Assembly (NCBI RefSeq): GCF_000749845.1
Contig: NZ_JQHM01000003.1
Span: 62,001-126,000 of the forward strand
Reading direction: 5' to 3'
DNA: 64,000 nucleotides
DNA from: Pectobacterium betavasculorum
GTDB taxonomy: Bacteria; Pseudomonadota; Gammaproteobacteria; Enterobacterales; Enterobacteriaceae
The notes under the pieces: model-generated
Seen by the model: only the letters and a program-made list of their open reading frames with translations
Database searches by the model: none
Told to the model about the DNA's origin: nothing
Position numbers and translations under genes: made by a program
In this document: positions 60,426 through 64,000 of the stretch, piece by piece
Layout of the letters: each line of letters begins with the position of its first letter
Numbering within the stretch: position 1 is the stretch's first letter

Positions 60426-60892
60426 GGTTACTGCAAGGACTGCCTCTTAGTGACATGCTTTATGCGGACCAAGAGGTGGTTTCGTGCGCGATCGTGCTGT
60501 TATTTTCATGCTACCTCGTAGCACGCGCCCGACACAGGGCGGCTCAAACGCCGCTCGCCCCGTGACCCCTGGCTTTTCGGCGCTAATTATGCCGCTAACG
60601 CGGTGCCTTCGTCGGTATCGTGCTTTACGGACCGCTTGCGACACGTTTACTCGCCCCATAAATGGGGCTCGCCCTTCGGGCCAGCACAAGTGCTGTTCAA
60701 AAACGTCTCTGACGTTTTTGTCCGACGTGGCGCAAGCTTTCGCCGCGTCCTGCGGCTCATCCTAAGCCCGCTATCTCCTCAGCATAATTTTTTACGCCGG
60801 ATAACGGCAAAATCGCGATACTTTCCTGTACTTGTGTATAAAGGCTACCCTGATAGGGAAGCTGGGGGGCGGTTGTTATTCGTCAAAGTAAA
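60426..60892. other. Hairpin-rich gap between convergent thrC and yaaA
   Basis: About 465 bases with no gene. A loose cctctt/aagagg pairing (60442-60447 with 60471-60476) may end the thr transcript. From about 60530 to 60770 there is a run of GC-rich inverted repeats, including a clear copy of the multi-hairpin module (60652-60722). The last 120 bases before the yaaA stop show nothing distinctive. Confidence 0.6.
60652..60722 (+). repeat. Multi-hairpin repeat module, copy downstream of thrC
   Basis: Hairpins in order: gccccataaatggggc, gcccttcgggc (UUCG-type loop), cagcacaagtgctg (CAAG loop), then caaaaacg and cgtttttg as arms, ending tcc. No ERIC ends flank it, so this copy stands alone. 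Confidence 0.75.
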
Positions 60893-61666
60893 TTACTGTT
60901 CGTGGCGCTTGAATACCAGTTCATCATTTGAAGAGTCCGACGCCTCGAAAAAGTAACCTTCCAGATTAAACGCTTTCAACTGTTCCGGTTGAGTCAGGCG
61001 ATTTTGAATAATGAAACGACTCATCAGGCCGCGTGCTTTCTTGGCGTAGAAACTGATCACCTTAAATTTACCGTTTTTCTCATCCAAAAAGACAGGCTTG
61101 ATCAAACGGGCATTAAGCTTTTTCGGTTTGACGGCTTTGAAATATTCATCCGATGCCAGATTAATCAGTACGTCGTCACCTTGATCGCGCAATGCTTGAT
61201 TCAGTTTTTCGGTGATGGTGTCGCCCCAGAAACTGTAGAGGTCTTTACCTGCTTTATTTTCCAGTTTGGTGCCCATTTCCAGCCGATACGGTTGCATCAA
61301 ATCCAGCGGACGCAATACGCCGTACAGACCCGACAACATACGCAGATGCTGCTGGGCGAAATCGAAGTCATCCTCGCTGAAATCTTCTGCGGCTAATCCA
61401 GTATAAACATCACCCTTAAACGCCAGCAGCGCCTGACGCGCGTTCTCCGGTGTGAAATCGGGGTGCCAATCGCTAAAACGGCCTGCGTTCAGGTCAGCCA
61501 GTTTATCGCTGATGCTCATCAGTGAGGCGATTTGTGCTGGCGTCAGTTTTTTACATACGCCAATCAGCTTGCTTGAATAGTCCAGAAGCTCTGGCTGGGT
61601 ATAGCGCGTTGTTGCCAAAGGACTGGTGTAGTCGAGCGTTTTTGCGGGTGAAATAGTAATAAGCAT
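60893..61666 (-). CDS. yaaA: YaaA, peroxide stress protein
   Basis: A 257-residue DUF328/UPF0246 protein (E. coli YaaA 258). In E. coli it is induced by OxyR and lowers intracellular free iron during peroxide stress. The N-terminus [20 protein letters not shown] is diagnostic. [39 protein letters not shown] and [17 protein letters not shown] follow. The start at 61666 was chosen on the family N-terminus; an open frame to 61792 reads into an ERIC repeat and should not be used. Confidence 0.96.
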   Translation of the reverse strand: MLITISPAKTLDYTSPLATTRYTQPELLDYSSKLIGVCKKLTPAQIASLMSISDKLADLNAGRFSDWHPDFTPENARQALLAFKGDVYTGLAAEDFSEDDFDFAQQHLRMLSGLYGVLRPLDLMQPYRLEMGTKLENKAGKDLYSFWGDTITEKLNQALRDQGDDVLINLASDEYFKAVKPKKLNARLIKPVFLDEKNGKFKVISFYAKKARGLMSRFIIQNRLTQPEQLKAFNLEGYFFEASDSSNDELVFKRHEQ

Positions 61667-61755
61667 GCGCCATGTCCTGTCGGTCTGATTTTTGATGCGT
61701 CTACTATAGCAAGAACCCGATAAGAAAACGGCGATATACCCGTAATACTTCAAGC

Positions 61756-61799
<44 letters not shown>

Positions 61800-61821
61800 T
61801 GTAAGCTCATCGGGATGAAAT

Positions 61822-61888
61822 GAGAGACATCCCGTCTCTCACCGAAGGCCAGCCGTTGGCTGGTCAAATTCGTTCCCGACGAATTTGT
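61822..61888 (+). repeat. Diverged hairpin block in ERIC element 3
   Basis: Hairpins gagagacatcccgtctctc and ccagccgttggctgg, then caaattcg and cgaatttg as arms, ending tcg. The order is that of the multi-hairpin module, but the short second hairpin is not evident. Confidence 0.55.
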
Positions 61889-61909
61889 CGCTCTCTTACC
61901 GCGTTATTC

Positions 61910-61976
61910 GGCCTTATGGCCTCAGCCCTTCGGGGTCAGCGCAAGCGCTGTTCAAAAACGCCTTGCCGTTTTTGTC
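61910..61976 (+). repeat. Multi-hairpin module inserted in ERIC element 3
   Basis: Hairpins ggccttatggcc, gcccttcggggt (UUCG-type loop), cagcgcaagcgctg (CAAG loop), then caaaaacg and cgtttttg arms, ending tcc. Nearly the same sequence as the copy after thrC from the second hairpin on. Confidence 0.75.
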
Positions 61977-62203
61977 CTGCAACTCGAATTATTTGGGGTA
62001 TAGCTATAACACGCCTCGTCTTATCTGCAACTAATCGCCGTTGCAGGGAAGAGGGGAAAAAGGCTGGCTTGCACGGGAAAGTGCGCGTGTTATTATCAGA
62101 TTTCGGCGCAAAACAGACGGCCACCAGATTAGATAACAAGTCGATTCATATACGAGCTATTTTCATTCACGAGCACCACGTATAAACAACGAGACATGCC
62201 AAC

Positions 62204-63157
62204 ATGACGGATAAACTGACTTCCCTACGCCAACTGACCACGGTTGTAGCTGATACCGGCGATATTGCGGCAATGAAACTGTACCAACCGCAAGATGCGA
62301 CCACCAACCCTTCACTGATTCTGAATGCGGCGCAAATTCCTGAATACCGCAAGCTGATCGACGAGGCAATTGCCTGGGCGCGTGAGCAGAGCAACGATCG
62401 CAAACAGCAGGTCGTGGATGCCACGGATAAACTGGCGGTCAATATCGGTCTCGAAATTTTAAAATTGATCCCTGGCCGTATCTCCACAGAAGTGGATGCG
62501 CGTTTGTCTTATGACACCGAAGCCAGCGTGGCGAAGGCAAAACACCTGATCAAGCTGTACAACGACGCGGGCATCAGCAACGAGCGTATCCTGATTAAAC
62601 TGGCTTCCACCTGGCAGGGCATCCGCGCGGCAGAGCAGTTGGAAAAAGAAGGCATCAACTGTAACCTGACGCTGCTGTTCTCCTTTGCACAGGCGCGCGC
62701 TTGTGCTGAAGCGGGCGTGTTCCTGATTTCACCGTTCGTTGGCCGTATCCTTGACTGGTACAAAGCCAATGGCGATAAGAAAGAATTCGCACCGCATGAA
62801 GATCCAGGCGTGGTTTCCGTTAGCGAAATCTACGACTACTACAAAGAGCACGGCTATGAAACCGTCGTGATGGGCGCAAGCTTCCGTAACGTCGGTGAGA
62901 TTCTGGAACTGGCCGGTTGCGATCGCCTGACGATTGCACCAGCCCTGCTGAAAGAACTGTCAGAAAGCGAAGGTGACGTGGTTCGTAAGCTGTCTTACGC
63001 TGGTGAGGTGAAAGTTCGTCCGGCGAAAATGACGGAAGCGGAGTTCTACTGGCAGCATAACCAGGATCCAATGGCGATTGATAAACTGGCGGACGGGATC
63101 CGTAAATTTGCTATCGACCAGGAAAAACTGGAAAAGATGATTGCCGATTTACTGTAA
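62204..63157 (+). CDS. talB: Transaldolase B
   Basis: A 317-residue enzyme, the E. coli TalB length. It moves a dihydroxyacetone unit between sugar phosphates in the pentose phosphate pathway. The catalytic Schiff-base lysine is in [20 protein letters not shown] (Lys132 in E. coli numbering). The N-terminal [17 protein letters not shown] and [11 protein letters not shown]-type segment (here [16 protein letters not shown]) are typical. The gene lies downstream of yaaA, as in E. coli, without yaaJ between them. Confidence 0.98.
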   Translation: MTDKLTSLRQLTTVVADTGDIAAMKLYQPQDATTNPSLILNAAQIPEYRKLIDEAIAWAREQSNDRKQQVVDATDKLAVNIGLEILKLIPGRISTEVDARLSYDTEASVAKAKHLIKLYNDAGISNERILIKLASTWQGIRAAEQLEKEGINCNLTLLFSFAQARACAEAGVFLISPFVGRILDWYKANGDKKEFAPHEDPGVVSVSEIYDYYKEHGYETVVMGASFRNVGEILELAGCDRLTIAPALLKELSESEGDVVRKLSYAGEVKVRPAKMTEAEFYWQHNQDPMAIDKLADGIRKFAIDQEKLEKMIADLL

Positions 63158-63176
63158 GCATTTTGCTGATGAAAAT

Positions 63177-63202
63177 AGCCGGGATTCCCGGCTTTTTTTT
63201 TG
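63177..63202 (+). terminator. Terminator of talB
   Basis: A 7-bp stem agccggg/cccggct with a 3-base loop, followed by nine T residues. Confidence 0.88.
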
Positions 63203-63235
63203 TCTGTCTGTAAGTTGGTATCGCAGAGGAAAGGT

Positions 63236-64000
63236 CTATTTGGCCGTCGCGTTACGGGTTTTCTTCGCGATATAAAGATTATCATCGGCACGTTTCATCA
63301 CTTCGATTAAATCTTCTCCAGCGGCATGGTATTCAACCAGCCCAATACTGACCGTTAGCCTAATTTTCCCCGCAGTGGTTTCACACGGTGTATTGCTAAC
63401 GCGTTCTCTTGCTTTATCCACGATGATATACGCATCATCTACTCCGGTATTCGGTAACACGATCGCGAACTCATCGCCACCAATACGACCAAAAATATCT
63501 TCTCGGCGAAAGGATTTTTTGAAGGTGTCGGCAACAAACTTCAAAGCATCATCACCGACGCTATGACCAAAGCTATCATTCACCTGCTTAAAGTAGTCGA
63601 TGTCGATCAGAATGACGCTAACGGGCCGCTTATTCAGATTCGCGATACTAAACGCTTTATTGGCTGCCAGAAAGAACGCATCTCGCCGTAAATAGCCAGT
63701 AAGATCGTCATATCTGGCAATGATAGGTAATTCTATTAGGTATTTTTTCGCCAGAAGCGACAGTAAGCTGCCTAAAATGGCAGAAAGCAGCACCACGCTC
63801 AGAATAATTGTCGCCGAGCCAGGAGATATCAGTGTATAAAAAAATGAAGGTGGTGGTGCTTCTGACGTGGTTCTAATCCGAATACCCAATAATTCGTCTG
63901 TGGGCGATAGCACCGGGAATATGATGGTAAGTGTGCCTTTACCTGCATATTCACCAATTGATGGCAGTCTATTCTGGCAGATACGGATAATCGCCATATC
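63236..64000 (-). CDS. Diguanylate cyclase (GGDEF), 5' end outside window
   Basis: The visible 254 codons are the C-terminal part of a membrane diguanylate cyclase. The frame stays open to the window edge, so the start and most of a probable periplasmic sensor domain are missing. A membrane segment (about GSATIILSVVLLSAILGSLL) precedes the GGDEF domain. That domain has YDDLTGYLRRDAF, the metal-binding DIDYFKQVNDSFGHSVGDDA and an intact GGDEF active site. The inhibitory I-site RxxD is present as RRED five residues before GGDEF, so product inhibition by c-di-GMP is expected. No EAL domain is attached. Convergent with talB. Confidence 0.92.
   Translation of the reverse strand, partial: DMAIIRICQNRLPSIGEYAGKGTLTIIFPVLSPTDELLGIRIRTTSEAPPPSFFYTLISPGSATIILSVVLLSAILGSLLSLLAKKYLIELPIIARYDDLTGYLRRDAFFLAANKAFSIANLNKRPVSVILIDIDYFKQVNDSFGHSVGDDALKFVADTFKKSFRREDIFGRIGGDEFAIVLPNTGVDDAYIIVDKARERVSNTPCETTAGKIRLTVSIGLVEYHAAGEDLIEVMKRADDNLYIAKKTRNATAK

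Noticed and set aside
60484-60956. Overlapping plus-strand frames after thrC (93 and 117 codons)
   Set aside because: They run through GC-rich hairpin repeats and into the yaaA gene on the other strand; composition is that of repeats, not protein.

Overview
This 64 kb window is chromosomal DNA of a gamma-proteobacterium of the order Enterobacterales. Gene content and order, the ERIC repeats and a plant-sugar-acid catabolic cluster fit a soft-rot plant pathogen of the Pectobacterium type best. The genus is inferred from remembered family knowledge, not demonstrated. Almost all genes are intact housekeeping genes close in length to their E. coli counterparts. No rRNA, tRNA, prophage, transposase or CRISPR array was seen.

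Layout. 1-3.2 kb: end of hflK, hflC, a small DUF2065 gene and purA. 3.2-11.5 kb: mpl and fbp (divergent), then the minus-strand group ruvX, yqgE, gshB, rsmE, endA, sprT, metK. 12.2-18.6 kb: speA, an AT-rich orphan LuxR-type regulator, loiP and a GC-rich transketolase gene. 18.9-23.4 kb: the glycolytic operon epd-pgk-fbaA with a candidate Cra site, then mscS. 23.4-36.3 kb: the most distinctive region, a 13 kb catabolic cluster on the minus strand (sgbE, sgbU, sgbH, lyxK, an MFS transporter, yiaL, yiaK, an SMP-30 family lactonase and a three-gene sugar-type ABC importer), with its IclR-family regulator yiaJ (plaR) divergent at the end. 36.4-41.4 kb: argO, yggE, argP, rpiA, serA. 41.7-45.7 kb: an MDR oxidoreductase with a divergent LysR regulator, and a chemoreceptor with a candidate sigma-28 promoter. 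45.7-55.3 kb: ettA, slt, trpR, yjjX, gpmB, rob, creA, arcA, lasT. 55.5-64 kb: thrLABC with its attenuator, yaaA, talB and a diguanylate cyclase cut by the window end.

How the genes work together. The yia/sgb cluster encodes the route from 2,3-diketo-L-gulonate through 3-keto-L-gulonate, its 6-phosphate, L-xylulose-5-P and L-ribulose-5-P to D-xylulose-5-P. Transketolase, transaldolase and ribose-5-P isomerase, all in this window, can carry the product onward. The cluster lacks the TRAP transporter genes (yiaMNO) of E. coli. It has an MFS carrier plus an ABC importer and a cytoplasmic lactonase. Two nearly identical 29-bp sites (25 of 29 positions) lie upstream of yiaK and between the ABC operon and yiaJ, so the two operons look like one regulon. 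A lactone related to ascorbate, such as dehydroascorbate, is a plausible but unproven substrate of the ABC and lactonase arm.

Repeats. There are three ERIC elements: one 127-bp canonical copy, and two enlarged by insertions. The insertions contain a covarying multi-hairpin module that also occurs alone downstream of serA and thrC. This module is the most repeat-like unexplained structure in the window.
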